The notes below the pieces were generated by a model, which was given only the letters and a program-made list of their open reading frames with translations, had not been told where the DNA came from and did no database searches. Below are positions 1 through 6,769 of a DNA stretch of 10,961 nt, piece by piece (within the stretch, counting starts at the first letter, position 1; each line of letters begins with the position of its first letter). The translations under genes and the position numbers were made by a program. The DNA lies in contig CALLZQ010000857.1 in assembly GCA_937858255.1 (NCBI GenBank), positions 1-10,961 on the forward strand. Reading direction: 5' to 3'. This DNA is from an uncultured Tabrizicola sp. (GTDB taxonomy: Bacteria; Pseudomonadota; Alphaproteobacteria; Rhodobacterales; Rhodobacteraceae).

Positions 1-242
1 AGGATACGCGCGCCGTCGGCAAAACCATCCGGGTTATCCGTCAGGATGCGCAATGTCCCGGGGGCTTCGGGCGCCCCTTTTTGCAGGCGCAGGCGCAATC
101 CGTGCCCTGACAGGACCGCTACCTCGGGGTTGTCGGCGGGGTAGATCATGTCAAGGCGCAGTCCCAGCCGCCGGGTATAGAACGGCAGGTCATCGCGCAG
201 CTCAGTGGTGGGCAGGCGGATTTCGGCACGAGTCTCTGTCAT
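1..242 (-). CDS. Glyoxalase/VOC-like domain protein, N-terminal part (cut by window edge)
   Basis: An open frame begins with ATG at 242 and runs off the left edge without a stop, giving about 80 residues. The start is supported by a strong purine-rich ribosome site (GGAAGGAAAG, about 247-256 on the plus strand). The protein begins MTETRAEIRLPTTELRDDLP. It then shows FYTRRLGLRLD, a hydrophobic strand with VAVLSGHG, a basic strand LRLRLQKG, and TLRILTD. This order (strand, helix ending in FYT..LGLR, then strands with a small-residue turn) is what I expect of a vicinal-oxygen-chelate fold such as glyoxalase or bleomycin-resistance proteins. The metal ligands and the rest of the protein lie outside the window, so substrate and reaction cannot be named. 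It diverges from the malic enzyme gene, sharing a 139-base control region. The fold call is by eye only; a non-catalytic VOC domain attached to a further C-terminal domain is equally possible. Confidence 0.6.
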   Translation of the reverse strand, partial: MTETRAEIRLPTTELRDDLPFYTRRLGLRLDMIYPADNPEVAVLSGHGLRLRLQKGAPEAPGTLRILTDNPDGFADGARI

Positions 243-381
243 GGCTTTCCTTCCGGTTTGACGTCATGGTGGGGCTGCCATGCGGGATTTGCAAGGATTG
301 CCGGCAACTGTTAGCGCCCTCAGCGGTTGGCACGCGGAGCGATATGGTTTAAGGCTAAACAAGTTTTCTGGGAGGACGGAG
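243..381. promoter_or_regulatory. Divergent intergenic region with a short inverted repeat (347-360)
   Basis: The 139 bases between the divergent starts at 242 and 382 must carry the promoters of both genes. Just before the malic enzyme ribosome site is a perfect inverted repeat, GTTTA-AGGC-TAAAC, at 347-360 (5-base arms, 4-base spacer). Its position, 22 bases from the start codon, would suit a repressor site or a short leader hairpin. I found no convincing -35/-10 pair. With arms this short the repeat could be chance. Confidence 0.35.
371..381 (+). promoter_or_regulatory. Ribosome binding site that sets the malic enzyme start
   Basis: GGAGGACGGAG directly precedes ATG 382. An upstream in-frame ATG at 280 would add 34 residues (beginning MRDLQGLPATV). 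Those residues are unlike the family, and no comparable site precedes that codon, so 382 is preferred. Confidence 0.75.
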
Positions 382-2673
382 ATGGACGACTCGCGGCAGG
401 ATGACGTCAAGCAGGCGGCGCGACAGGCGGCGCTGGATTACCATGAATTTCCCAAACCGGGTAAACTGGAAATCCGGGCGACCAAGCCGCTCGCCAACGG
501 ACGCGACCTTTCCCGCGCCTATTCGCCCGGCGTGGCAGAAGCCTGCCTCGAAATCAAGGCTGACCCGTCAACGGCCAGCCGCTACACCTCTCGCGGTAAT
601 CTGGTCGCTGTGGTTTCCAATGGTACGGCCGTCCTTGGCCTTGGAAACATTGGCGCTTTGGCCTCCAAGCCGGTGATGGAGGGCAAGGCCGTCCTGTTCA
701 AGAAATTCGCCAATATCGACTGTTTCGACATCGAGGTGAACGAACCCGACCCGGAAAAGCTGGCCGATATCGTCTGCGCCCTTGAACCTACCTTTGGCGC
801 GATCAACCTTGAAGACATCAAGGCGCCAGATTGTTTTATCGTTGAACGACTTTGCCGCGAACGTATGAACATTCCGGTCTTTCACGACGATCAGCACGGC
901 ACGGCGATTGTCGTCGGGGCGGCGGCAACCAATGCGCTGGTTGTGGCCGGCAAACGCTTCGATCAGATCAAGGTGGTCTCGACCGGCGGCGGCGCGGCGG
1001 GAATCGCCTGTCTGGAAATGCTGGTCAAACTGGGGGTCAAGCGCGAGAACGTCTGGCTCTGCGATCTTGATGGCCTCGTCTACAAGGGCCGCACCACCCA
1101 GATGACCCCGCAGAAAGAGGCTTTTGCCCAAGGCACCGCTGCGGCAACCCTCTCTGAGGTGATCGCCGGCGCCGACCTGTTCCTCGGCCTGTCCGGCCCG
1201 GGCGTCCTGACGCAAGAGATGGTCGCCAAGATGGCCAAGCGCCCGATCATCTTTGCGCTGGCCAACCCCACGCCCGAGATCCTGCCCGATCTCGCCCGCG
1301 AGGTTGCCCCCGAGGCGATCATCGCCACGGGCCGCTCAGATTTCCCCAATCAGGTGAACAACGTCCTTTGCTTTCCCTTCATCTTCCGTGGCGCCCTTGA
1401 TGTAGGCGCCACGACGATCAACGATGAAATGGAACTGGCCTGTATCGAGGGCATCGCCGCCCTTGCGCGGGCCACCACCAGCGCCGAGGCCGCCGCCGCC
1501 TATCGTGGCGAAACCCTGTCCTTTGGGGCGGATTACCTGATCCCCAAGCCCTTCGACCCGCGCCTGATCGGTGTGGTCGCCTCGGCTGTCGCCAAGGCCG
1601 CGATGGAAACCGGCGTGGCCGCCCGCCCGATTGAGGATCTGGACGCCTATAAGCGCAAGCTGGACGGCTCTGTGTTCAAATCCGCCCTGCTGATGCGCCC
1701 GGTGTTCGAGGCCGCCCGTCAGGCCGAGCGCAAGATCGTCTTTGCCGAAGGCGAAGATGAGCGGGTGCTGCGCGCCGCCAATGCGATGCTGGAGGAAACC
1801 ACCGATCTGCCCATCCTGATCGGCCGCCCCGAGGTGATCGAGGCAAGGTGCGAGCGTTATGGCCTGCCGATCCGCCCGGGCCGCGATTTCCACCTTGTGA
1901 ACCCGGAAAATGACCCGCGCTATCGCGATTACTGGGAAACCTATCACGGGCTGATGGCCCGCCGGGGTGTCACGCCTGACATTGCCCGTGCCGTCATGCG
2001 GACGAATACCACCGCCATCGCCGGGGTCATGGTTCATCGCGGCGAGGCCGACAGCATGATCTGTGGCACCTTTGGTCAGTACCTCTGGCATCTGGGTTAT
2101 GTCCGTCAAATTCTGGCGCGTGACGGGCTGCATCCCGTGGCGGCACTGTCGATGATGATTCTGGAAGATGGGCCGCTGTTCATCGCCGATACCCATGTCC
2201 ACCCGGACCCCACGCCCGAACAGATCATGGAAACGGTGATCGGCGCCGCGCGGCATGTACGCCGCTTTGGCCTGACCCCGAAAATTGCGCTTTGCACCCA
2301 AAGCCAGTTCGGCAACATGGAGACCCAGCAGGCCCGCCGGATGCGCGAGGCGCTTGAGCGGCTGGACGCGCGAGAGCCCGATTTCTGCTATGAGGGCGAG
2401 ATGAATGTCGATGCGGCGCTGGATCAGGTGATCCGCGATCGCCTTTTGCCAAACAGTCGTTTTCAGGGCGCTGCGAATGTTCTGGTCTTTGCCTCGGCCG
2501 ATGCGGCATCGGGTGTGCGCAATATCCTGAAGATGAAGGCCGGCGGGCTTGAGGTCGGGCCGATCCTGATCGGTATGGGCAACAAGGCCCATGTGGTCAC
2601 CCCGTCGATCACCGCGCGCGGGCTGCTGAACATGTCGGCGATCGCAGGAACGCCTGTGGCACATTACGGCTAG
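382..2673 (+). CDS. maeB: Malic enzyme with C-terminal phosphotransacetylase-like domain (MaeB type)
   Basis: Predicted to oxidatively decarboxylate malate to pyruvate with NAD(P)+ in the cytoplasm, linking the TCA cycle to pyruvate and NADPH supply. With the start at 382 the protein has 763 residues, the usual size of hybrid malic enzymes (E. coli MaeB is about 760). Residues 1-430 are the malic enzyme half: SRAYSPGVA with the catalytic Tyr 47, [12 protein letters not shown] with Lys 102, metal-binding acids in NLEDI (144-145) and FHDDQHGT (169-170), then the nucleotide-binding loop [14 protein letters not shown] from 200. Residues from about 434 form a phosphotransacetylase-like domain (ALLMRPVF, then [16 protein letters not shown] from 451). 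In this family it is thought to be regulatory, sensing acetyl-CoA, rather than an active acetyltransferase. All key residues look intact. NAD versus NADP preference cannot be read safely: rhizobial relatives DME and TME share this architecture but differ in cofactor. The gene stands alone, with no plus-strand partner close by. Confidence 0.95.
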   Translation: MDDSRQDDVKQAARQAALDYHEFPKPGKLEIRATKPLANGRDLSRAYSPGVAEACLEIKADPSTASRYTSRGNLVAVVSNGTAVLGLGNIGALASKPVMEGKAVLFKKFANIDCFDIEVNEPDPEKLADIVCALEPTFGAINLEDIKAPDCFIVERLCRERMNIPVFHDDQHGTAIVVGAAATNALVVAGKRFDQIKVVSTGGGAAGIACLEMLVKLGVKRENVWLCDLDGLVYKGRTTQMTPQKEAFAQGTAAATLSEVIAGADLFLGLSGPGVLTQEMVAKMAKRPIIFALANPTPEILPDLAREVAPEAIIATGRSDFPNQVNNVLCFPFIFRGALDVGATTINDEMELACIEGIAALARATTSAEAAAAYRGETLSFGADYLIPKPFDPRLIGVVASAVAKAAMETGVAARPIEDLDAYKRKLDGSVFKSALLMRPVFEAARQAERKIVFAEGEDERVLRAANAMLEETTDLPILIGRPEVIEARCERYGLPIRPGRDFHLVNPENDPRYRDYWETYHGLMARRGVTPDIARAVMRTNTTAIAGVMVHRGEADSMICGTFGQYLWHLGYVRQILARDGLHPVAALSMMILEDGPLFIADTHVHPDPTPEQIMETVIGAARHVRRFGLTPKIALCTQSQFGNMETQQARRMREALERLDAREPDFCYEGEMNVDAALDQVIRDRLLPNSRFQGAANVLVFASADAASGVRNILKMKAGGLEVGPILIGMGNKAHVVTPSITARGLLNMSAIAGTPVAHYG

Positions 2674-2816
2674 GGCCGGGTCTGAATCATGGCCGGGCCG
2701 GCAGGCCCCCGCCCCCCCCCTCCCCGCCCCCGCCGCGTCATCGCGGCATTCCGAGGGTATTTCAGCCTTCGTCGGTCCGGCGCCGCTTTCCCGGCGGGCG
2801 TCACGCATCACAGCCG
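2674..2816. other. Intergenic region with C-run tract and small hairpins
   Basis: This gap after maeB holds no gene. It contains a small hairpin GGGCC-GGCA-GGCCC (2695-2708), a run of C5-G-C9-T-C4-G-C5 (2706-2731), and a second hairpin GCCGCG-TCAT-CGCGGC (2732-2747). Neither hairpin is followed by a T-tract, so a rho-independent terminator for maeB is not proven. The C-run puts four or more G-runs with one-base spacers on the minus strand, a classic G-quadruplex pattern. No Shine-Dalgarno sequence precedes the following gene. Confidence 0.5.
2732..2747. terminator. Possible weak terminator hairpin downstream of maeB
   Basis: A perfect 6-base stem GCCGCG/CGCGGC with loop TCAT lies 59 bases beyond the maeB stop. 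It is compact and GC-rich but lacks a following T-run (next bases ATTCC). It could be a weak or rho-assisted terminator, or just a by-product of the GC-rich sequence. Confidence 0.3.
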
Positions 2817-3932
2817 TTGCGCAATGCGGCAATGGCTTGCATGATCACGTCATTCAACGCTGGACCCCAGATGCCCCTTTCAGATCACGCGACAGCAGGG
2901 AGAGCCAGGCTAATACAGCCCGGCACTGCGGGTGCATCCAGTATCGAGGTGTCGCGCAATTTCACGCTGTGGCTGGCTGAGAACCATTGCTCCATCGCCT
3001 TTTCAACCCCTCAGCAGGATGCGCTTTTTCTGCTGGGCCTGCACAGGGATGGCAGTCTCAGCCATTCCACGCACCGATTTACCGATTGCATGGCCTTGCA
3101 TGGCGATGCGGACAAGCTCTGGCTGGCGGCCAGAAACCAGCTTTGGCGTTTCACACCTCACCCCGCTGACTATACCCGGTCGCTGGGGCCTGATCGTGTG
3201 TATCATCCGCAGTTGAGCCACATGACCGGCGATCTCAGGATTCATGAGATGGCAGAGGCAGATACCGGTGAATTACTTTTCGTCAACACGCTCTATTCCT
3301 GCGTTGCGATTCCCAGCGGTGAGCGGGGCTTTATCCCCGTCTGGCAGCCCGATTTCATCAGCAGCCTGACCGCCGAGGATCGTTGCCATCTGAGCGGCCT
3401 CGCCCTGCGTGACGGCAAACCCTATGCAGTCACGGCGGCCTCTTGCAGCGATAGGCCACAGGGCTGGCGAAAGCACTGCCAGTCGGGTGGGGTGGTGATC
3501 GAAATGGCCAGTGACGAGGTGATGTGCGACGGGCTGACGATGCCGCACAGCCCACGCTGGGCGCAGGACCGGCTCTGGGTGCTGGACAGCGGCAATGGGT
3601 CATTGGGTTATGTCGATCCGGCCAGCGGCCGGCTGGAAGAGATCGCCTTTTGCCCGGGCTATGCGCGCGGCATGGGGATCATCGACCGGTTTGCCGTGAT
3701 TGGCTTGTCACATCTGCGCAAAGAGTCATCGGGCGACTTCGCCCTTCCCTCACGGCTCGACAGGTACAATACCACGGCCCGCTGCGGCCTGATCGTCGTC
3801 GATCTGGAGAGCGGATCGGTGGTCGAATGGCTGAAACTCAACGGCACAGCCCGAGAGCTGTCTGATATCAGCATTCTGCCGCAGACCCGGCAGCCGGTCA
3901 TTCTGACGGAACCCCCACGGGCGGGCGAATAG
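2817..3932 (+). CDS. TIGR03032/DUF4915 family protein, function unknown
   Basis: Up to 371 residues. From about residue 44 it shows the hallmarks I recall for the TIGR03032 (DUF4915) family: EVSRNFTLWLAENHCSIAFST (44-64), LWLAARNQLWRF (101-112), TGDLRIHEM (137-145), FVNTLYSC (155-162), EDRCHLSGLA (187-196), SGGVVIEM, MPHSPRW (242-248), FCPGYARGM (278-286) and ARCGLIVVDL (321-330). The repeated LWxA/LWxL/GxxxVD strands suggest a beta-propeller-like fold; this is an inference. No signal peptide or membrane segment is evident, so it is probably cytoplasmic. No biochemical role is known to me. The start is uncertain: in-frame ATGs occur at 2817, 2832, 2841 and 2871 and none has a clear ribosome site; conserved sequence starts well after all of them. 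It lies alone, 143 bases after maeB and 254 bases before the sugar transporter, with no sign of co-transcription with either. The reading frame is intact, so it is not an obvious pseudogene. Confidence 0.8.
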   Translation: MRNAAMACMITSFNAGPQMPLSDHATAGRARLIQPGTAGASSIEVSRNFTLWLAENHCSIAFSTPQQDALFLLGLHRDGSLSHSTHRFTDCMALHGDADKLWLAARNQLWRFTPHPADYTRSLGPDRVYHPQLSHMTGDLRIHEMAEADTGELLFVNTLYSCVAIPSGERGFIPVWQPDFISSLTAEDRCHLSGLALRDGKPYAVTAASCSDRPQGWRKHCQSGGVVIEMASDEVMCDGLTMPHSPRWAQDRLWVLDSGNGSLGYVDPASGRLEEIAFCPGYARGMGIIDRFAVIGLSHLRKESSGDFALPSRLDRYNTTARCGLIVVDLESGSVVEWLKLNGTARELSDISILPQTRQPVILTEPPRAGE

Positions 3933-4042
3933 GCCGGGCTCTGCCCCGCGCCGAAACGGCCACGAATCATCTGCTTCCAACCCGATATCACAGCGGCGCA
4001 CGCTTCTGCATCGCAGCACCTGCTGCATCTGCGAAAAATACA

Positions 4043-4057
4043 ACCGTTTGAAACGGT
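4043..4057. promoter_or_regulatory. Perfect 15-base palindrome, candidate operator
   Basis: ACCGTTT-G-AAACGGT is perfectly symmetric around one central base (7-base arms) and lies 129 bases before the ytfQ start. Its size and dyad symmetry suit a dimeric repressor such as the GntR-family protein encoded at the end of the same cluster. It does not match the short GT-N-AC core I know for FadR-type operators exactly, so the assignment to that protein is inference from position. Confidence 0.45.
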
Positions 4058-4101
4058 GTCATATTCTTGAAAACGCGTCAGATGCTGCGGCCTGCCTAGA
4101 C

Positions 4102-4117
4102 CTATATTTTCATATAG
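4102..4117. promoter_or_regulatory. AT-rich inverted repeat in the likely promoter, candidate second operator
   Basis: CTATAT-TTTC-ATATAG has perfect 6-base arms and a 4-base spacer, and overlaps TATA-like sequence 69 bases before the ytfQ start. It may be a regulator site overlapping the -10 region, or simply AT-rich promoter sequence that happens to be symmetric. Its sequence is unlike the palindrome at 4043-4057, so if both are operators they may serve different proteins. Confidence 0.35.
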
Positions 4118-4186
4118 TATTACTTTTGCTACGATCTTGCTTATCGACGACCCGGCAGGGGGCGCGATTTTCCAGAGGGAGGAAAT

Positions 4187-5149
4187 ATGAATAGTTTCAA
4201 GGGGCTCGCGCTGGCCGCGGGCATGGGTTTGCTGTTGTCTTCGACGGCCTCGGCCGAGGGAATGGTGGTCGGGTTCAGCCAGATCGGTTCCGAATCCGGC
4301 TGGCGGGCCGCCGAAACCTCGGTCACCAAGCAAGAGGCCGAAAAACGGGGCATCGACCTGAAATTTGCCGATGCCCAGCAAAAGCAGGAAAACCAGATCA
4401 AGGCGATCCGCGGGTTCATCGCGCAAGGGGTGGATGCGATCCTTGTCGCGCCGGTTGTCGCTACCGGCTGGGATGAGGTGCTGGGAGAGGCCAAGGAGGC
4501 AGAGATCCCCGTGGTCTTGCTGGACCGCGGCATTGACGCAAGCCAGGATCTCTATCTGGCCTCGGTCGCCTCGGATCAGGTGAAAGAGGGCGCCGTCGCC
4601 GGTCAATGGCTGGCCGATACCGTGGGCGACAAACCCTGCACCATCGTCGAGCTTGAAGGCACCGTCGGCTCTTCGCCTGCGATCAACCGCAAACAGGGCT
4701 TTGACGAGACGGTGGCGAAATACCCCAACCTTACCATCTCGCGCAGCCAGACGGGTGATTTTACCCGCTCGAAGGGCAAAGAGGTGATGGAGGGCTTCAT
4801 CAAGGCCGAGGACGGGGGCAAGAACATCTGTGCCGTCTATGCCCATAACGACGATATGATGGTGGGTGCCATTCAGGCGATGAAGGATGCGGGCCTGAAA
4901 CCCGGGACAGACATCCTGACCGTGTCGATCGATGCGGTGCCTGACATTTTCACCGCCATGGCGGCGGGCGAGGCCAATGCAACGGTCGAACTGACGCCGA
5001 ACATGGCCGGGCCGGCCTTTGACGTTCTGGCCGCCTACAAGGCCGACGGCACTCTGCCCGAAAAGTTCATCATCACCGAATCCAAGCTCTATACCCAGGC
5101 CGACGATCCCGCGGGCGAAGCGGAACGCCGCAAATCGTTGGGCTACTAA
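4187..5149 (+). CDS. ytfQ: Periplasmic sugar-binding protein, galactofuranose type (YtfQ)
   Basis: Substrate-binding protein of an ABC importer; the E. coli relative YtfQ binds galactofuranose in the periplasm. The 320-residue length matches the family. Residues 1-23 are a signal peptide (Lys 5, hydrophobic core, ASA before a predicted cut after 23). The mature protein opens with VVGFSQIGSESGWRAAET, followed by KFADAQQKQENQIKAIRGFIAQGVDAI and APVVATGWDEVL, all close to the E. coli protein as I recall it. Further matches are SQTGDFTRSKGKEVMEGFIKAE, VYAHNDDMMVGAIQAMKDAGLKPG (Asn 221-Asp 222 in the hinge/ligand region), SIDAVPDI (Asp 249) and VELTPNMAGPAFD. This makes a two-lobed type I binding-protein fold of the ribose/galactose class. 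The ribosome site is strong. It is the first gene of the cluster, separated by 105 bases and two hairpins from the ATPase gene, as often seen where the binding protein is made in excess. Ligand specificity by homology is likely but not proven; a related pentose or furanose is possible. Confidence 0.93.
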   Translation: MNSFKGLALAAGMGLLLSSTASAEGMVVGFSQIGSESGWRAAETSVTKQEAEKRGIDLKFADAQQKQENQIKAIRGFIAQGVDAILVAPVVATGWDEVLGEAKEAEIPVVLLDRGIDASQDLYLASVASDQVKEGAVAGQWLADTVGDKPCTIVELEGTVGSSPAINRKQGFDETVAKYPNLTISRSQTGDFTRSKGKEVMEGFIKAEDGGKNICAVYAHNDDMMVGAIQAMKDAGLKPGTDILTVSIDAVPDIFTAMAAGEANATVELTPNMAGPAFDVLAAYKADGTLPEKFIITESKLYTQADDPAGEAERRKSLGY

Positions 5150-5159
5150 GCCCTCCCCA

Positions 5160-5185
5160 CCGCCGGCCCACCCAAGGGCCGGCGG
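5160..5185 (+). terminator. Intercistronic hairpin 1 between ytfQ and ytfR
   Basis: CCGCCGGCCC pairs perfectly with GGGCCGGCGG around the loop ACCCAA (10-base stem, 6-base loop), beginning 11 bases after the ytfQ stop. No T-run follows (ATTAACC). It is more likely an mRNA-stabilising 3' end protector for the ytfQ message than a terminator by itself. Confidence 0.65.
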
Positions 5186-5194
5186 ATTAACCTT

Positions 5195-5224
5195 GCCTCG
5201 GGCCTCGCCCCGGGGCTTTCTTTT
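5195..5224 (+). terminator. Intercistronic hairpin 2, rho-independent-terminator-like
   Basis: GCCTCGGG (5195-5202) pairs with CCCGGGGC (5209-5216), 8 pairs with one U-G wobble and loop CCTCGC, followed at once by TTTCTTTT (5217-5224). This is the form of an intrinsic terminator. Since the downstream genes clearly belong to the same transporter, it probably terminates only part of the transcripts, lowering ATPase and permease levels relative to the binding protein. Confidence 0.65.
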
Positions 5225-5254
5225 GACACCTGTCGCGGCTCAGGGAGGAGCGGA

Positions 5255-6769
5255 ATGGGAAATACGGGGCCGATCCTTCGGGCAAGCGGGCTGAGCAAGG
5301 CGTTTGGCGCGCACCACGCGCTGCGCGATGTGGCCATCGACCTCTGGCCCGGAGAGGTTCATGCCCTGCTGGGCGAGAATGGCGCGGGAAAATCGACACT
5401 GATCAAGATCCTCACTGGGGTCTATCAGCCTGACGCGGGCGAGATGTTGCTCGACGGGCGGGCGGTCAGTTTTCGTGACCCGCTACAGGCGCAGGCGGCA
5501 GGAATCGGCACGGTTTATCAAGAGGTGAACCTTGTCCCCAACCTGTCTGTCGCAGAGAACCTCTATCTCGGCCATCAGCCGACGCGCTGGGGAATGCTCG
5601 ACAAACGCCGCATGCATGTCGGCGCCCGCGAAATACTGGCCAGCTATGGCCTGAATATCGACGTGCGGGCCGAGCTTGGCAGCTATTCCGTGGCAGTGCA
5701 GCAAATCGTGGCCATCGCGCGGGCGGTCAAGCTGTCGGGCAAGGTACTGGTGCTGGATGAGCCGACCGCCAGTCTGGACCGGGCCGAGGTCGAACGGCTG
5801 TTCGACGTGATCGGGCGCCTGCGGGATCAGGGGCTGGCAGTGGTGTTCATCACGCATTTCCTTGATCAGGTCTTTGCGATTTCCGACCGGGTGACGATCC
5901 TGCGCAACGGTCAGCTTGTCGCGTCGCAATCCATCGAGGGCCTGAGCCGGACCGATGTGGTCCGCCTGATGCTGGGCAAGGACGTGATCTTTGCCCATGC
6001 CGCCACTGCCGCCGAAGAACCGGGCAGCGGCGAACAGCTTGCCGTGTTTTCCGGCGTCGGGCGGCGCGGCAGTGTCCAGCCCTTTGATCTGACCCTGCAC
6101 CGGGGCGAGGTTGTCGGCGTGGCGGGGCTGCTGGGCTCTGGCCGTACAGAAATGGCGCGGCTGATGTTCGGGGTCGATCAGGCCGATACCGGGCACATCA
6201 CGCTGGACGGCATGCCGCTCTCGCTGCGCAACCCGCGTCAGGCGGTCGCTGCCGGTATGGGCTTCTGCCCCGAGGACCGCAAGACAGACGGCATATTCGC
6301 CGATCTGACGGTGCGCGAGAACATTGTCATCGCGCTTCAGGCGAAACTGGGGTGGTTCAAGGCCCTGTCCCGGGACGAACAGGACGACATCGCCGGCCGC
6401 TTTGCCGAGGCATTGGACATCCGCGCCGCCAACCACGACATTGCCGTCAAATTGCTGTCGGGGGGAAATCAGCAAAAGGTGATCCTTGCGCGTTGGCTGG
6501 CCATCGACCCGCGAATCCTGATTCTTGATGAACCGACGCGCGGCATCGACGTGGGCGCCCATGCTGAAATTGTTCGGACAATCAATCGCTTGCGCGAGGA
6601 TGGGCTCGCCCTTCTGGTGATTTCTTCGGAACTTGATGAGGTGGTGGCCTATTCCAGCCGTGTCGTGGTGATGCGTGAGCGTGAGATGGTGGCCGAATTG
6701 CGCGGGGCCGAGATCTCGCCGCAGGTGATCGTGCAGGCGATTGCCGCACAGCAAGGGGCCACGGCATGA
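5255..6769 (+). CDS. ytfR: Sugar ABC transporter ATP-binding protein, two nucleotide-binding domains (YtfR)
   Basis: Cytoplasmic ATPase that drives sugar import through the two permeases encoded next. The 504 residues hold two ABC domains. Domain 1 has Walker A GENGAGKST (40-48), Q-loop TVYQEVNL (Gln 89), Walker B VLVLDEPTASLD (164-175) and switch His 201 in ITHFLDQ. Its signature is degenerate (SVAVQQ, about 145-150). Domain 2 has a degenerate Walker A, GLLGSGRTE (291-299), lacking the Lys, but a good signature LSGGNQQK (401-408) and Walker B LILDEPTRGID (422-432). This asymmetry is normal for the carbohydrate-uptake-2 class and is also present in E. coli YtfR as I recall it. One competent ATP site is expected from domain 1 Walker A and domain 2 signature. 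GFCPEDRKTDGI (336-347) is another family block. GGGAGGAG (5243-5250) sets the start. The stop overlaps the ytfT start (ATGA, 6766-6769), implying coupled translation. Confidence 0.95.
   Translation: MGNTGPILRASGLSKAFGAHHALRDVAIDLWPGEVHALLGENGAGKSTLIKILTGVYQPDAGEMLLDGRAVSFRDPLQAQAAGIGTVYQEVNLVPNLSVAENLYLGHQPTRWGMLDKRRMHVGAREILASYGLNIDVRAELGSYSVAVQQIVAIARAVKLSGKVLVLDEPTASLDRAEVERLFDVIGRLRDQGLAVVFITHFLDQVFAISDRVTILRNGQLVASQSIEGLSRTDVVRLMLGKDVIFAHAATAAEEPGSGEQLAVFSGVGRRGSVQPFDLTLHRGEVVGVAGLLGSGRTEMARLMFGVDQADTGHITLDGMPLSLRNPRQAVAAGMGFCPEDRKTDGIFADLTVRENIVIALQAKLGWFKALSRDEQDDIAGRFAEALDIRAANHDIAVKLLSGGNQQKVILARWLAIDPRILILDEPTRGIDVGAHAEIVRTINRLREDGLALLVISSELDEVVAYSSRVVVMREREMVAELRGAEISPQVIVQAIAAQQGATA

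Larger units (their letters stand above)
3933..4186 (+). promoter_or_regulatory. Control region of the ytfQRT-yjfF-gntR cluster
   Basis: This gap has no gene and a sharp fall in GC toward its end (about 4101-4140), the most AT-rich patch in the window, as expected of a promoter. It holds two perfect inverted repeats, at 4043-4057 and 4102-4117 (separate entries), and ends in the strong ribosome site GAGGGAGGAA (4175-4184) before ATG 4187. I could not fix a -35/-10 pair: TTGAAA at 4067-4072 is too far (30 bases) from the TATATT at 4103-4108. The transcription start is therefore unassigned. Confidence 0.6.

Noticed and set aside
53..352. A 99-codon plus-strand open frame at the left edge
   Set aside because: It runs opposite the VOC-like gene, which has a good ribosome site and sensible protein, and continues into the divergent control region.
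1336..2832. A 498-codon open frame on the minus strand opposite maeB
   Set aside because: It lies antisense to a strongly conserved enzyme gene; its protein is rich in His, Arg, Gly and Gln with no recognisable domain, as expected for the shadow frame of GC-rich coding DNA.
4006..4029. Direct repeat CTGCATC at 4006-4012 and 4023-4029 upstream of ytfQ as an activator site
   Set aside because: Only 7 bases long, far upstream, and without symmetry; chance is likely in this composition.
3659..4846. A 395-codon minus-strand open frame bridging the TIGR03032 gene, the intergenic gap and ytfQ
   Set aside because: It crosses the only AT-rich promoter-like patch and is antisense to two well-supported genes; no family resemblance.
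6125..6151. Loss of the Walker A lysine in the second domain of the ATPase as a sign of decay
   Set aside because: The same GLLGSGRTE form and the degenerate first-domain signature are normal for sugar ABC ATPases of this class, including E. coli YtfR as I recall it.
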